DNA of 64,000 nt from CAYMZZ01 sp046297935 (GCA_046297935.1 JBKBHA010000001.1:310001-374000); one strand, 5' to 3'; counted from the stretch's first letter, positions 27,843-37,227 are shown. Program-made: numbers and translations. Notes: generated by a model from the letters alone, not told the origin.

Positions 27843-28760
27843 ATGGCTAATAATCGAAGATATTTCTTGAAAACGATGGGCGCTGCAGCCTTGCTGCCTT
27901 CCCTGTCTTCGCTGGCAAGCCGAAAGGAAGAAGTTGGCAGTAAAAGGGATTCTCATCGCATCCTTAGTTGCAATATCCGGGTGGCGCTTGAGGAAGATGA
28001 AACAAAAGGTTTCGGATGGTCGGCAAGAAAAGATAGCTGCCTGCAAATAATCAAAAGCAAAAATCCAGACATCATCGCTTTGCAGGAAGTGCTGAAACCC
28101 CAGGCAAATGATTTCAAAAAATACTTTGCCGATTACCAGCTGCTGGGTTTCGACGGCCCCGAAATGGACGCACATCCCAGCGGCTACCATGGCATTGCCA
28201 AAAATCCAATTCTGTATTCAACTAAGCGCTATGAATTGCTGGCGGCTGGTACCTATTGGCTGTCTGAAACGCCACTTGTTGCCGGCAGCAAGTCCTGGGA
28301 TACAGCAAGGGCACGGCATGCCAACTGGCTGCGCGTGATGGACAAAATAACGGGTCGCGAGTTTCGACTGGTCAATCTTCATCTCGATCATGTATCAGCC
28401 GAAGCAAAAATTCAACAGGCAAAAATGGTCGTGGAAGAAAGTGCCCAGTATCAAACCGATTTTCCACAGCTGCTGACAGGCGATTTTAATGCCCGGTTTA
28501 ACAGTGAAGTTTTTAATTCAGTAAGAGAGGGTCAATGGAAGGAAAGCTTTGAGACCATTTACGGGGAGAGAGAAATGGGACATACCGGACATGAATTTCA
28601 GGGCGTCAAATATGAGAAAGCGGCTACCAAAGGCCGGATAGATTATATATGGTATAAAGGGCGCGTAAAAGCCGTGGCCGCTTCCATTATCAAAGACGAT
28701 ATAGAAGGACATTACCCCAGCGATCATTTTTTTGTACAGGCCGATTTCGCCATATTATAA
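27843..28760 (+). CDS. Exported endonuclease/exonuclease/phosphatase-family phosphoesterase
   Basis: 305 residues. An N-terminal RRYFLKTMGAAALLPSLSSL segment resembles a Tat signal. The EEP fold motifs are all present: SCNIR, IALQEV (metal-binding Glu), VNLHLDHVS, TGDFNARF, GRIDYIWY and the final SDHF with the catalytic His. The family includes nucleases, sphingomyelinases and inositol-phosphate phosphatases; in a SusCD locus a periplasmic phosphodiesterase or phosphatase acting on a small phosphorylated ligand is likelier than a nuclease. Co-directional with the FAD oxidoreductase (21 bp) and the metallophosphoesterase (9 bp). Confidence 0.9.
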   Translation: MANNRRYFLKTMGAAALLPSLSSLASRKEEVGSKRDSHRILSCNIRVALEEDETKGFGWSARKDSCLQIIKSKNPDIIALQEVLKPQANDFKKYFADYQLLGFDGPEMDAHPSGYHGIAKNPILYSTKRYELLAAGTYWLSETPLVAGSKSWDTARARHANWLRVMDKITGREFRLVNLHLDHVSAEAKIQQAKMVVEESAQYQTDFPQLLTGDFNARFNSEVFNSVREGQWKESFETIYGEREMGHTGHEFQGVKYEKAATKGRIDYIWYKGRVKAVAASIIKDDIEGHYPSDHFFVQADFAIL

Positions 28761-28769
28761 AACTGACTC

Positions 28770-29885
28770 ATGAAAAGACAATTCCTTACTTTATTTTATA
28801 TATTTTCTTTGTTGGCGGGTTTTGATAGTTCTGCGCAACAAAGTTATCAGAAGCCGACCCTCGAAAACAAAGATTCCTGGTCGGTAGTAATGATTCCAGA
28901 TATTCAGAACTATGTGAAATGGGGACGGAATCAGCCAATTCTCGAACTGATGTCGGCCTGGATCGAAGACAATATCGACACACTTAATATCAGGATGATA
29001 GTGTGCGTGGGCGACCTGGTTGAGAACAACGAAAAGATCACCAGCGACTACGATGGTAATCAAACAACTTTGCAGCAATGGGCGCATGCACGACGCGCTT
29101 TTGCCCGCTTCGATGGCAAAGTTCCCTATATTGCCGCCACCGGTAACCACGACTACAGCATCGACCGGGAAGGAAACCGAAGCTCCCACTACAACGAATT
29201 TTTCCCAGTTGAAAACAATCCACTCAACCAGAAAGCACTTGTGCAAAACACGAGAAACGAACAAAGCCAGCCTACTACGGAAAATGCCGCCTATGAGTTG
29301 AAGTCGCCTGATGGAAAGGATTACTTGTTCCTAACCGTAGAATACGGTCCCCGCGATACCGTAATTACCTGGGCGAAAAAAGTTGCTGCGATGGAGGAGT
29401 ATAAGGATCACCGCATCGTATTGATTACCCATAATTATTTGAATGCAAAAGATGAACATACCAGCGGTCAGGTGAACTGGTTGTATTGGGAGCCATACAA
29501 CGTTGACAATATGATTCAGAAGTCGCCCCGCATTCAACTCCCGAAAGCTAATAATGGAAAGCAGATTTGGGAAAAGCTGGTTCAGCCTTCGTCTAATATT
29601 GAAATGGTGCTTTGTGGACATATTTCCGGCGAGGGTTATCGTGTAGATTCCAATAAGGCAGGTAAGCCGGTACACCAGATACTGTTCGACGCTCAAACGA
29701 TGGGCGGTGGACACCGCGATGGCAATGGCGGTGATGGCTGGCTGCGAGTCCTTGAATTTTTTCCAGACGGCAAAACAGTCAAGGTAAAAACCTTTTCGCC
29801 ACTGTTTGGCATTTCGCCTTCAACCCGGCCACAGGCCTGGAAGAAAGACCCGCGCAATGAGTTTGTGATAAAGTTTAACGACTGA
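28770..29885 (+). CDS. Exported calcineurin-like metallophosphoesterase
   Basis: 371 residues with a Sec signal ending at SSAQQ. The dinuclear metal motifs run in order: VVMIPDIQNY (DxQ in place of the usual DxH), CVGDLVENN, ATGNHDYS, LITHNYLN and LCGHISGEG. It hydrolyses phosphomono- or diesters in the periplasm or outside the cell. It is the second phosphoesterase in this operon, directly after the EEP protein, pointing to a phosphate-bearing substrate. The DxQ change is common in some Bacteroidota members and does not by itself imply inactivity. Confidence 0.9.
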   Translation: MKRQFLTLFYIFSLLAGFDSSAQQSYQKPTLENKDSWSVVMIPDIQNYVKWGRNQPILELMSAWIEDNIDTLNIRMIVCVGDLVENNEKITSDYDGNQTTLQQWAHARRAFARFDGKVPYIAATGNHDYSIDREGNRSSHYNEFFPVENNPLNQKALVQNTRNEQSQPTTENAAYELKSPDGKDYLFLTVEYGPRDTVITWAKKVAAMEEYKDHRIVLITHNYLNAKDEHTSGQVNWLYWEPYNVDNMIQKSPRIQLPKANNGKQIWEKLVQPSSNIEMVLCGHISGEGYRVDSNKAGKPVHQILFDAQTMGGGHRDGNGGDGWLRVLEFFPDGKTVKVKTFSPLFGISPSTRPQAWKKDPRNEFVIKFND

Positions 29886-29915
29886 TATAAGAAGAAATAC
29901 GAAAGATAGCTGCCA

Positions 29916-31193
29916 ATGCAAACCAATTCATCCATATCCGAGAGGCTGGGCATACCAACTTCGTTGCTGTCGGGCTACCTGGGCATACTGTTGTTCATGA
30001 TGGGCGATGGCATGGAACAGGGCTGGCTGAGCCCTTACCTGATAGAAAGGGGCATGACAGTTCAACAAACTGCCACTTTATTTACAGCCTACGGTGTTAC
30101 AATCGCTATCGCGTCGTGGTTCTCAGGTGTGCTGGCAGAATCCCTTACACCACGAAAAACAATGCTGATTGGATTGCTTATCTACCTGGCTGGCACTGCC
30201 GGATTTATTGGCATTGGTATGAAAAGCCTCGACATGCCTGTGTTGCTGGCAACATATGCTCTCAGGGGCTTTGGTTATCCGCTGTTTGCCTATTCGTTCC
30301 TCGTTTGGATCTCGTATGCCACCGTTCCGTCAAAGCTGGGTCGTGCGGTTGGTTGGTTCTGGTTCGTTTTTACAGGTGGATTGAATGTACTGGGGGCGTT
30401 CTATTCCAGTTGGGCTATACGAGCACTGGGACATATACCAGCTTTGTGGAGTGCTGTGTTCTGGGTGTTGCTGGGTGCCGTATTTGCTCTATTGTTAAAC
30501 AAAGCACCCTTCAAAATAAATGCAGCGGCCAGGAATAATAAATGGCAGGAATTGTTGAAAGGGTTGACTATTGTACGGGATGAGCCAAAAGTCGCCATCG
30601 GTGGAGTGGTACGCATCATCAATACGACTGCTCAGTTTGCTTTCCCCGTGTTTTTGCCCAGCTATATGGCCACTCATGGCTTTAGCACAACTGAGTGGCT
30701 CTATATATGGGGAACAATTTTTACGAGCAATATAATATTTAACCTGTTGTTCGGCTTTGTGGGTGATCGCTTTGGCTGGCGCCGTACAATCACCTGGTTT
30801 GGTGGTGTCGGTTGTGGTATTACTACGCTATTGTTGTTCTATACACCACAGCTTACGGGTGGCAGCTATACCATGCTGATGCTCGCAGGAATCGCGTGGG
30901 GTGCCTGCCTGGCGGGCTATGTACCCTTGTCGGCCCTGGTGCCATCGTTAGTGCAAAAAGACAAGGGAGCCGCAATGGCTATCCTTAATCTGGGGGCGGG
31001 ACTGGCTGTTTTTGCCGGGCCTGCTATTGTGGGAATTTTTATTGGTCCATTGGGAACAGAAGCGGTGATCTGGATATTGGCCGGGCTTTATTTCCTGAGT
31101 GCGTTGCTCACACAATTGATCAAACTACCTGCAGAGGAAGTAAAAAAAAATTGGGAATCCTTAACTGATCCGGTTCTGAAACAGAGTATATAA
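29916..31193 (+). CDS. MFS polyol transporter, RbtT/DalT/CsbX-like
   Basis: 425 residues, 12 predicted helices. The opening LLFMMGDGMEQGWLSPYLIERGMTVQQ-type region (split here as MGDGMEQGWLSPYL and ERGMTVQQTATLF) is the hallmark of the RbtT/DalT/CsbX group, whose known members carry ribitol and D-arabinitol. It would move a freed polyol into the cytosol after the exported phosphoesterases have removed phosphate. It is 30 bp after the metallophosphoesterase and 34 bp before the hydroxyacid dehydrogenase. The locus thus has two carriers, perhaps for two products of one substrate. Confidence 0.9.
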   Translation: MQTNSSISERLGIPTSLLSGYLGILLFMMGDGMEQGWLSPYLIERGMTVQQTATLFTAYGVTIAIASWFSGVLAESLTPRKTMLIGLLIYLAGTAGFIGIGMKSLDMPVLLATYALRGFGYPLFAYSFLVWISYATVPSKLGRAVGWFWFVFTGGLNVLGAFYSSWAIRALGHIPALWSAVFWVLLGAVFALLLNKAPFKINAAARNNKWQELLKGLTIVRDEPKVAIGGVVRIINTTAQFAFPVFLPSYMATHGFSTTEWLYIWGTIFTSNIIFNLLFGFVGDRFGWRRTITWFGGVGCGITTLLLFYTPQLTGGSYTMLMLAGIAWGACLAGYVPLSALVPSLVQKDKGAAMAILNLGAGLAVFAGPAIVGIFIGPLGTEAVIWILAGLYFLSALLTQLIKLPAEEVKKNWESLTDPVLKQSI

Positions 31194-31227
31194 AAAGAAT
31201 AACCGGTTCATTTCAACAACCGACTTA

Positions 31228-32247
31228 ATGAGAAATATGCGAATACTTGTAACTGCACCTTATCATGAAAAAGGACTTTTTGAGCTCAAACAGGAACTGG
31301 GCGAAGTGATCTATCGTCCGTGGAAATCAAACGGCCGGGCATTTAATGAAGACGAATTGTCGGCACTCCTGTATGAAACTGAAGCGGAAGCGCTGATTAC
31401 AGAACATGATCATGTAACTGAGAAAGTGATAAATGCCAATGCGCATCTTCAGTTTATTGGTGTGTGCAGGGGCACCCCATCGAACGTGGCTTTGGCTGTG
31501 GCTACCCGCCATGGCATTCCTGTATTTTTTACTCCAGCCCGAAATGCGCAAGCTGTGGCTGAATTGTTTTTAGCCAATGTGATAACTTTTTTGCGACACA
31601 CGATGCCCGCTGTACAATGGCTGCGTGACCGTCAGTGGGATCAGGGTGCCCATACATCCTATCTTGAATTTAAAGGCAATGAGCTGGCCGGGAAAAAAAT
31701 CGGAATGGTAGGCTTTGGTGCCATTGGGCAACTGATTGCCAGGATGGTGGAGAGCTATCCCTGTCAAATTGCTTACTACGATCCGTTTGTCGATCCGGCC
31801 GCGTTCCCTAATTACCAGCAACAGTCCATTGAAGATTTGTTTGCAGGCAATGATATCATTTCTATTCATCTGCCTGTAAACTCCGAAACCAAGGGTATGA
31901 TCAACGCCCGATTGCTGCAATTAATGAAAGCAGATTCCATTTTTGTAAATACCGCGCGTGCCGTGGTAGTGAATCGCGAAGATCTTTACCAGCAATTGAA
32001 GGAAAATAAAATCGCCGGCGCTATTCTTGATGTTTTTGATCATGAACCCCCCGATGAATTGGATTACAAAATAATCGACTTGCCCAACGTGCTGGCTACT
32101 CCTCACATTGCGGGCGCAACACACGAAGTGGAGGATCACCATGTGCGCATATTGAATGGTATACTGACTGAGTGGTTTGTCCACGGCCATCATACCGCAG
32201 ATCGGCTGGCTAACCGCGAAATTTTATCATCGTATATTCAGCGTTAA
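31228..32247 (+). CDS. D-2-hydroxyacid dehydrogenase family protein (NAD-binding)
   Basis: 339 residues. The Rossmann motif GKKIGMVGFGAIGQLIARM lies near residue 152. The catalytic set is seen as Arg in NTARAVVVN, Glu in FDHEPPDE and His in TPHIAGATHE, as in phosphoglycerate, glyoxylate and erythronate-phosphate dehydrogenases. It interconverts a 2-keto acid and a D-2-hydroxy acid with NAD(P). With the two kinases just downstream it may act on a phosphorylated aldonate or a shortened product. A second ATG two codons in (31234) is possible. Confidence 0.9.
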   Translation: MRNMRILVTAPYHEKGLFELKQELGEVIYRPWKSNGRAFNEDELSALLYETEAEALITEHDHVTEKVINANAHLQFIGVCRGTPSNVALAVATRHGIPVFFTPARNAQAVAELFLANVITFLRHTMPAVQWLRDRQWDQGAHTSYLEFKGNELAGKKIGMVGFGAIGQLIARMVESYPCQIAYYDPFVDPAAFPNYQQQSIEDLFAGNDIISIHLPVNSETKGMINARLLQLMKADSIFVNTARAVVVNREDLYQQLKENKIAGAILDVFDHEPPDELDYKIIDLPNVLATPHIAGATHEVEDHHVRILNGILTEWFVHGHHTADRLANREILSSYIQR

Positions 32248-32261
32248 TCTAACCGTATTAA

Positions 32262-33716
32262 ATGAAAAAGGAAGCCTATCTGGTGTTGGATATTGGAACC
32301 GGAAATGTTCGCTCAGCAATTGTTTCGCCACAAGGCGAATTATTGGGCGTAGCGCGAGATGATATTCGCTACTACCGGGAGGAATTGTTTCCGGAGTCAA
32401 TCTACTTTAAGCCCGATGAACTTTGGAAACAGCTGACAGACCTTACAAAGGCGGCCCTGTTACAGGCCGGCGCTGTCAATATACTCGCGGCCACTACTAC
32501 CAGTCAGCGGGAAGGAATTGTCTTGATAGATAAGAAGCAAAATGCATTGATCGGACTTCCCAATATCGACCATCGCGGACGAGAATGGGAAGAGGCCTAC
32601 CCGCAAAAAAGCCGGATCTATGAACTCTCGGGCCGTTTCCCCACCTCGCTGTTTTCCGCTTTCAAACTGATTGCAACGCGTGAGCGACAGCCGGAGCTTT
32701 GGCAACAGGTGTCGGGTTTCCTTAGTATCAGCGACTGGGCGGCAACTGAACTTAGCGGCGTGCCTGCGTACGAGCACTCACAGGCTTCGGAAACCTTGCT
32801 TTATGATGTAGAGGCAGGACGGTGGAGCGAAGAGCTCTGCAATATGTTCGAAATGCCAAAGGAGCTGTTACCCGACCTGGTTCAATCTGGATCAGTTATT
32901 GGTGAAGTAAAAAGAGATATTGCGGCTTCGCTGGGCCTGAACACAGGTATACAGGTAGTAGCCGGAGGCGGCGATACACAGATGGCGATCAAAAGCAGCA
33001 ATCCATCAGTAGGCGATGTGGTGATAGTGTCGGGGACAACAACGCCGGTGGTAAAGCTGGAACCATCATTTGTAAAAGACCCGCAGCAAAGAACCTGGAC
33101 GAGCCGCGACATAGAACCGGGCCGATTTGTTTTTGAAGCAAACGCCGGCGTTACCGGCCTGAATTACCAGCGATTAAAAGAGGTTTTTTATCCCAACGAA
33201 GGGTACGAGGTGATAGAAAGAGAGTTGAAGGCTAATAGCTATTATAGTTGTTCTGCGTCGCTTGGTTCTCTGATAGCCGGTGAAAAAAAGCCGGTGATAC
33301 GGGGCGGGTTTTTGTTTCCGGTGCCCGTTTCCCACGAACTCACCCGGAGCAGCCTGGTATGGGCGACCTTACTCGACATTTCTTTTTCTATTGCGGCCAA
33401 CTATAATGTGCTGGCTAATATATCTGTTCATGCTGCCACTCATATCTGGGCCTGTGGAGGAGGTATGCAAAGCGAAGTTTTGCGCACTATGATAGCTGCC
33501 ATAACAGGAAGACAGATATGGGTTCGTGATGGATTTGAGCAGGCTTCGGTAGTTGGAGCCGCTATATTATGCAATGAAGCATTGGAACTTTCTTCTCAAC
33601 TAAAACATACTGAAATTGATAAAACGGTTCCGGATGCTTCCGAAACGGAGAAATACCTGACATACTTTGAACAATGGAAACAGACCCGCGAACATTTTCG
33701 CGTGGGCAGTCATTAA
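32262..33716 (+). CDS. FGGY-family carbohydrate kinase, LsrK (AI-2 kinase)-like
   Basis: 484 residues with the two-domain FGGY/actin fold: phosphate-1 loop LDIGTGNVRSAIV, then TTTSQREGIVLID, ISDWAATELSG, GGGDTQMAIKSS and the ATP-site CGGGMQSEVLR. The SQREGIVL and GGGDTQ forms are close to those of E. coli LsrK (SMREGIVL, GGGDVQ), so the substrate may be a 4-5 carbon ketose or polyol rather than glycerol or xylulose. No lsr transport or processing genes are present, so a quorum-sensing role is unlikely. It starts 14 bp after the dehydrogenase and ends 2 bp before the second kinase. Confidence 0.88.
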   Translation: MKKEAYLVLDIGTGNVRSAIVSPQGELLGVARDDIRYYREELFPESIYFKPDELWKQLTDLTKAALLQAGAVNILAATTTSQREGIVLIDKKQNALIGLPNIDHRGREWEEAYPQKSRIYELSGRFPTSLFSAFKLIATRERQPELWQQVSGFLSISDWAATELSGVPAYEHSQASETLLYDVEAGRWSEELCNMFEMPKELLPDLVQSGSVIGEVKRDIAASLGLNTGIQVVAGGGDTQMAIKSSNPSVGDVVIVSGTTTPVVKLEPSFVKDPQQRTWTSRDIEPGRFVFEANAGVTGLNYQRLKEVFYPNEGYEVIERELKANSYYSCSASLGSLIAGEKKPVIRGGFLFPVPVSHELTRSSLVWATLLDISFSIAANYNVLANISVHAATHIWACGGGMQSEVLRTMIAAITGRQIWVRDGFEQASVVGAAILCNEALELSSQLKHTEIDKTVPDASETEKYLTYFEQWKQTREHFRVGSH

Positions 33717-33718
33717 AA

Positions 33719-35167
33719 ATGAGTGAACGATATTTTATAGGAATTGATATTGGAACACAGGGAGCCAGGATAGTGTTGCTAAGCGATAAGGGTCATCAGT
33801 TGTTAGCGCGGGAAATGGCTTTTGAGTTAAAGGAACAATCGCGTGTGGAGCAGTCACCTCTGCAGTGGTGGGAAGCCTGTACTCAACTGATGCCGGCATT
33901 GCTTGCCGAAGCAAGGCATCAAATTGATCTTTCAGCCATCGTGGCAATATCCGTTACTTCCACTTCGGGCACCATCATTCCCCTTGGGAAAAACGGTCAG
34001 CCCCTTCATCCTGCCATCATGTATAGCGATGGTCGTTCGAAGGAAGAGGCCGTTGTATGTAGTGAAGTAGCCAGCGGGAAAATGAAGCATGGATACACGG
34101 CATTTACTGCGTCGAGCGGACTGCCTAAAATGCTGTGGTATCTGCGTCAGTTTCCCGATCGTATAAATGAACTCGAGCGTTTTATTCACGCGGCAGATTT
34201 TATTACAGGATGTCTATGTGGCCGCTTTGATACAACTGATTTTACCAATGCCATGAAGTCGGGTTATGATCTGCATCAGCAACGCTGGCCTGACTATATT
34301 TTCCAGGAAATTGGTTTGCGATCCGAGTGGCTTCCCCGGGTTCGGCCTTCAGGGGAGCCACTTGCTGCCTTACTACCTGGGCTGGCCAGGAAATGGGGTT
34401 TGTCGGACATGCTGCGTGTTACTACCGGAATGACCGATGGTTGTGCTTCGCAGGTAGCGGCCGGTGCGGTGTCACCGGGTCAGTGGAATACAACCATTGG
34501 AACAACCCTTGTCATCAAGGGCGTCACCAGAAACGAAATAGTGGACCCTTCCGGAGCTATATACAATCATCGTCATCCTTCGGGATATTGGATGCCCGGC
34601 GGTGCAAGTAACACAGGAGCCGATTGGGTAAGTCAGATGTTTGCTGATCAGGATCTGGCATCACTCGACAGGGCCGCTTCCGGAAATTTGCCTTCCCGCT
34701 CACTGGCCTGGCCATTGATGCAGAAAGGCGAGCGTTTTCCGTTCGTGTCTGCTGAAGCACATGGTTTCTGGCCGGGCGATGTTGGGACAGTTGAACTGTT
34801 TACTTCATGTATGGAAGGGGTGGCATTTATAGAGCGTTATGCTTACGATCGCATCGTTGCATTATCGGGCGAAAGCATCGACTCCGTATATTCGGCAGGC
34901 GGTGCCAGCAATAGCGACACCTGGTTACGTATCCGGGCTTCGGTGCTGAATCGCCCGATTATGAAAATGAAGAATGTTTCGGGCGCCGCAGGTGCAGCTA
35001 TTCTGGCAGCTTCAACCAACTATTATTCCTCTTTGGAGGAAGCTTCAGGAGCAATGGTATGTCCAGAAAAAAGATATGAGCCTGAAGCAGGTCTGGTAAA
35101 CGCTTACGAGGAAAAATATCAAAGGTTCCTGAGCGAACTGAAAAATCAAAAAATGCTGTTTGAGTAA
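33719..35167 (+). CDS. FGGY-family carbohydrate kinase (xylulokinase-like)
   Basis: 482 residues from ATG 33719, 2 bp after the preceding kinase; an in-frame ATG at 33674 lies inside that gene and is less likely. Motifs: phosphate-1 IGIDIGTQGARIVLL, SVTSTSGTIIP, the catalytic Asp in TGMTDGCASQ, IGTTLVIKG and the adenosine-site SAGGASNSDTWLR. The DIGTQGAR form places it near xylulokinase- and gluconate-kinase-like members. Two different FGGY kinases in tandem suggest two related substrates or sequential pathways. The stop overlaps the phosphatase start as TAATG. Confidence 0.9.
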   Translation: MSERYFIGIDIGTQGARIVLLSDKGHQLLAREMAFELKEQSRVEQSPLQWWEACTQLMPALLAEARHQIDLSAIVAISVTSTSGTIIPLGKNGQPLHPAIMYSDGRSKEEAVVCSEVASGKMKHGYTAFTASSGLPKMLWYLRQFPDRINELERFIHAADFITGCLCGRFDTTDFTNAMKSGYDLHQQRWPDYIFQEIGLRSEWLPRVRPSGEPLAALLPGLARKWGLSDMLRVTTGMTDGCASQVAAGAVSPGQWNTTIGTTLVIKGVTRNEIVDPSGAIYNHRHPSGYWMPGGASNTGADWVSQMFADQDLASLDRAASGNLPSRSLAWPLMQKGERFPFVSAEAHGFWPGDVGTVELFTSCMEGVAFIERYAYDRIVALSGESIDSVYSAGGASNSDTWLRIRASVLNRPIMKMKNVSGAAGAAILAASTNYYSSLEEASGAMVCPEKRYEPEAGLVNAYEEKYQRFLSELKNQKMLFE

Positions 35168-35760
35168 TGAGAGTATTTCTTTTGCGCCATGGAGAGACCT
35201 TTTGGAACGCCGATGGTAATCGCTATTGTGGACGTACGGATATTGGCCTCACTGAAAAGGGGATGGCACAAGCCCATATGGTGAAAACCCAGCTGGCGCG
35301 CACAGATCTGGCTGCTGTATATTCCTCGCCGCTCCAACGGGCCCGCATCACTGCCGAAATTGCGTCGGGAAAAGATGTGCTGACTGATGATAGGATCATT
35401 GAAGCAGATTTTGGGCAATGGGAAGGAAAAACAAAAGAAGAGTTCTTAGCCGAGATACCCGATAGCTGGACTAAATGGATGGCAGATCCATTTCAACATC
35501 GCGCCGGCTATACCGGAGAAACCGGTGCTGAAATCGTGAGCAGAGTGGATGCTTTTTTTCAACAGTTATTGCAGGCTCACCAAAACCAGACTGTACTGGT
35601 AGTGGCCCATAACGGTGTAAACCGGTTGTATATGGCTCATAAGTTGGGAATGCCCTTGAGCAATTACCGCCAATTGGTGCAACATAACTCATCCATCACC
35701 TGCTTCGAGCTGGACGAAAAGGGTACGCTGACACTGGAATACCTGAACGCAAAAATTTAG
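35167..35760 (+). CDS. Histidine phosphatase (phosphoglycerate mutase-like)
   Basis: 197 residues. The catalytic RHG motif is FLLRHGETFWNADG at the N-terminus, with GRTDIGLTEKG, SSPLQRARITAE, EADFGQWEGKT and the second His in VVAHNGVNRL. This is the cobC/GpmB-like branch that dephosphorylates small metabolites. Translation is coupled to the kinase by the TAATG overlap. It is the third phosphatase-type enzyme of the locus but cytosolic, so it may remove phosphate from a pathway intermediate. Confidence 0.92.
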   Translation: MRVFLLRHGETFWNADGNRYCGRTDIGLTEKGMAQAHMVKTQLARTDLAAVYSSPLQRARITAEIASGKDVLTDDRIIEADFGQWEGKTKEEFLAEIPDSWTKWMADPFQHRAGYTGETGAEIVSRVDAFFQQLLQAHQNQTVLVVAHNGVNRLYMAHKLGMPLSNYRQLVQHNSSITCFELDEKGTLTLEYLNAKI

Positions 35761-35763
35761 ATC

Positions 35764-36717
35764 ATGCCTGTTTGTTGTGGTAGACATATTTATAGAGCCA
35801 CTACGCTGCTTGTGTTTGCAGTGATGCTGAATGTGGCGTGCGCGCAACAATATGCATTTGATCTATCAACTCCATCAGCGCTGCAGGAATTTTTCAGGTA
35901 TCGCGGTGATAGCACACGGATTATTAGTGGACATAGGGGCAGTCATATAGCCGGCTATCCGGAAAATGCCATCGAAACCTTTGACTATGTGTTGCAACAG
36001 GTGCCCGCATTTTTTGAAGTGGACCCGCGACTCACAAAAGATAGTGTGATTGTATTGCTTCACGATGCTTCGCTCGATCGCACTACCAACGGCAGTGGCC
36101 TGCTAAAAGATCATACCTGGGAAGATGTAAAAAGATTAAAGCTGAAGGATGCGAATGGACAATTAACCAGTTTTCGAATACCAACATTGCAGGAGGCAAT
36201 TGAATGGGCAAGAGGAAAAACCGTATTGAATCTCGACAAGAAAGATGTGCCCTTGCCAATGATTGCCGATCTGATAAGGAAAAATAGTGCCGATGCGTTT
36301 GTAATGGTGACTGTTCATAATACCGAGCAGGCATTGTTCTATTATCGCAACAATCCCAATCAAATGATGTCGGCCCATATCAAAACCGATTCGGCTTTCG
36401 TTGCATTTGAGGCATCCGGTCTACCCTGGAAAAATATGATTGCCTATATCGGCCCCGGTTTTTCAGATATAAATCGTCGTTTGCCCTCTTTGCTGCACCA
36501 GCGTTCGGTTATGTTCATGATTTCGGCGGCTCCCTCGGTCGACAAATGGCCAACCAAAGAAAAACGGGCAGCCGGCTATAATGAGATTTTCCTGCGAGGC
36601 GCCGATATACTTGAGTCAGATTTTCCAATCGAAGTGGCGGAGGCAGTTAGACCGTCGTATCGTTTGCGGCCGACAAGCTCTCCTAATACAAAGGAAGCCG
36701 CAGAACCTATGCGCTAA
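35764..36717 (+). CDS. Exported glycerophosphodiester phosphodiesterase family protein
   Basis: 317 residues, signal peptide ending at VACAQQ. The GDPD TIM barrel shows HRGSHIAGYPENAIETF (catalytic His, Glu of the ENT-like motif as ENA), FEVDPRLTKDSVIVLLHDASLDRTTNGSG (metal-binding E-x-D and catalytic His) and the later VLNLDKKD. GDPD enzymes split glycerophosphodiesters; GlpQ-type members also act on teichoic acids. It starts 3 bp after the histidine phosphatase and ends the operon. Together with the EEP and metallophosphoesterase proteins it makes a phosphodiester-linked polyol the most economical guess for the substrate. Confidence 0.93.
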   Translation: MPVCCGRHIYRATTLLVFAVMLNVACAQQYAFDLSTPSALQEFFRYRGDSTRIISGHRGSHIAGYPENAIETFDYVLQQVPAFFEVDPRLTKDSVIVLLHDASLDRTTNGSGLLKDHTWEDVKRLKLKDANGQLTSFRIPTLQEAIEWARGKTVLNLDKKDVPLPMIADLIRKNSADAFVMVTVHNTEQALFYYRNNPNQMMSAHIKTDSAFVAFEASGLPWKNMIAYIGPGFSDINRRLPSLLHQRSVMFMISAAPSVDKWPTKEKRAAGYNEIFLRGADILESDFPIEVAEAVRPSYRLRPTSSPNTKEAAEPMR

Positions 36718-36827
36718 TTGCATTTAATTGCCAGAGAATCGGTTATGCATTTGCTGATGCAGGGTTCAAGCCTGGTTGCCAATGCAACGAATGCTTATTC
36801 CCACTTGTCATACCGAAAATTGGCCCC

Positions 36828-37226
36828 ATGTTGCGCTACGCCTCCATTTTCCTGACCTGCCTTTTGTTGGCCGCCTGCAGCCGCGATGAAAGTGATGTGA
36901 ACGGTTTTTCCTGCGCCGAATTGCAGGCGGCAGTTGTGAGCAATGATCTCGCCATGATGAAGCGGGTAGTGGAGCCGCTAATGGCTTCGCTGAGCAGGCC
37001 ATCCAGTTTTGCACACGGTCAGAACCAACTGGAAACGGTTGCTGCCTTCCTGAATGAATGTGCCAGTACGGAAGCCAGTCTGCTTTGCTTTGAATGTATT
37101 TATACCCTTCCGGCCCAATCAGAAATACTGATAAAAGTGCAAACCGGATCTGGCAGTTTGAGCAAGGTGGTGGACATCAGCCGCGATAAGAACGGAGTTC
37201 TCCGAGTAGTAAACATCCACGATTAA
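36828..37226 (+). CDS. Small lipoprotein, function unknown
   Basis: 132 residues, lipobox LLAAC with Cys17. The mature part has five more Cys (including FSCAELQ and LNECASTEASLLCFECIY), suggesting disulfides, and ends in a compact beta-rich tail (KVVDISRDKNGVLRVVNI). I do not recognise a family. It is 110 bp after the GDPD gene and ends directly before a strong bidirectional terminator, so it is probably a separate unit. Confidence 0.75.
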   Translation: MLRYASIFLTCLLLAACSRDESDVNGFSCAELQAAVVSNDLAMMKRVVEPLMASLSRPSSFAHGQNQLETVAAFLNECASTEASLLCFECIYTLPAQSEILIKVQTGSGSLSKVVDISRDKNGVLRVVNIHD

Positions 37227-37227
37227 G

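Noticed and set aside
32262..33716. AI-2 quorum-sensing (Lsr) system
   Set aside because: Only the kinase resembles Lsr components; transporters, LsrF, LsrG and LsrR are missing and the context is catabolic.
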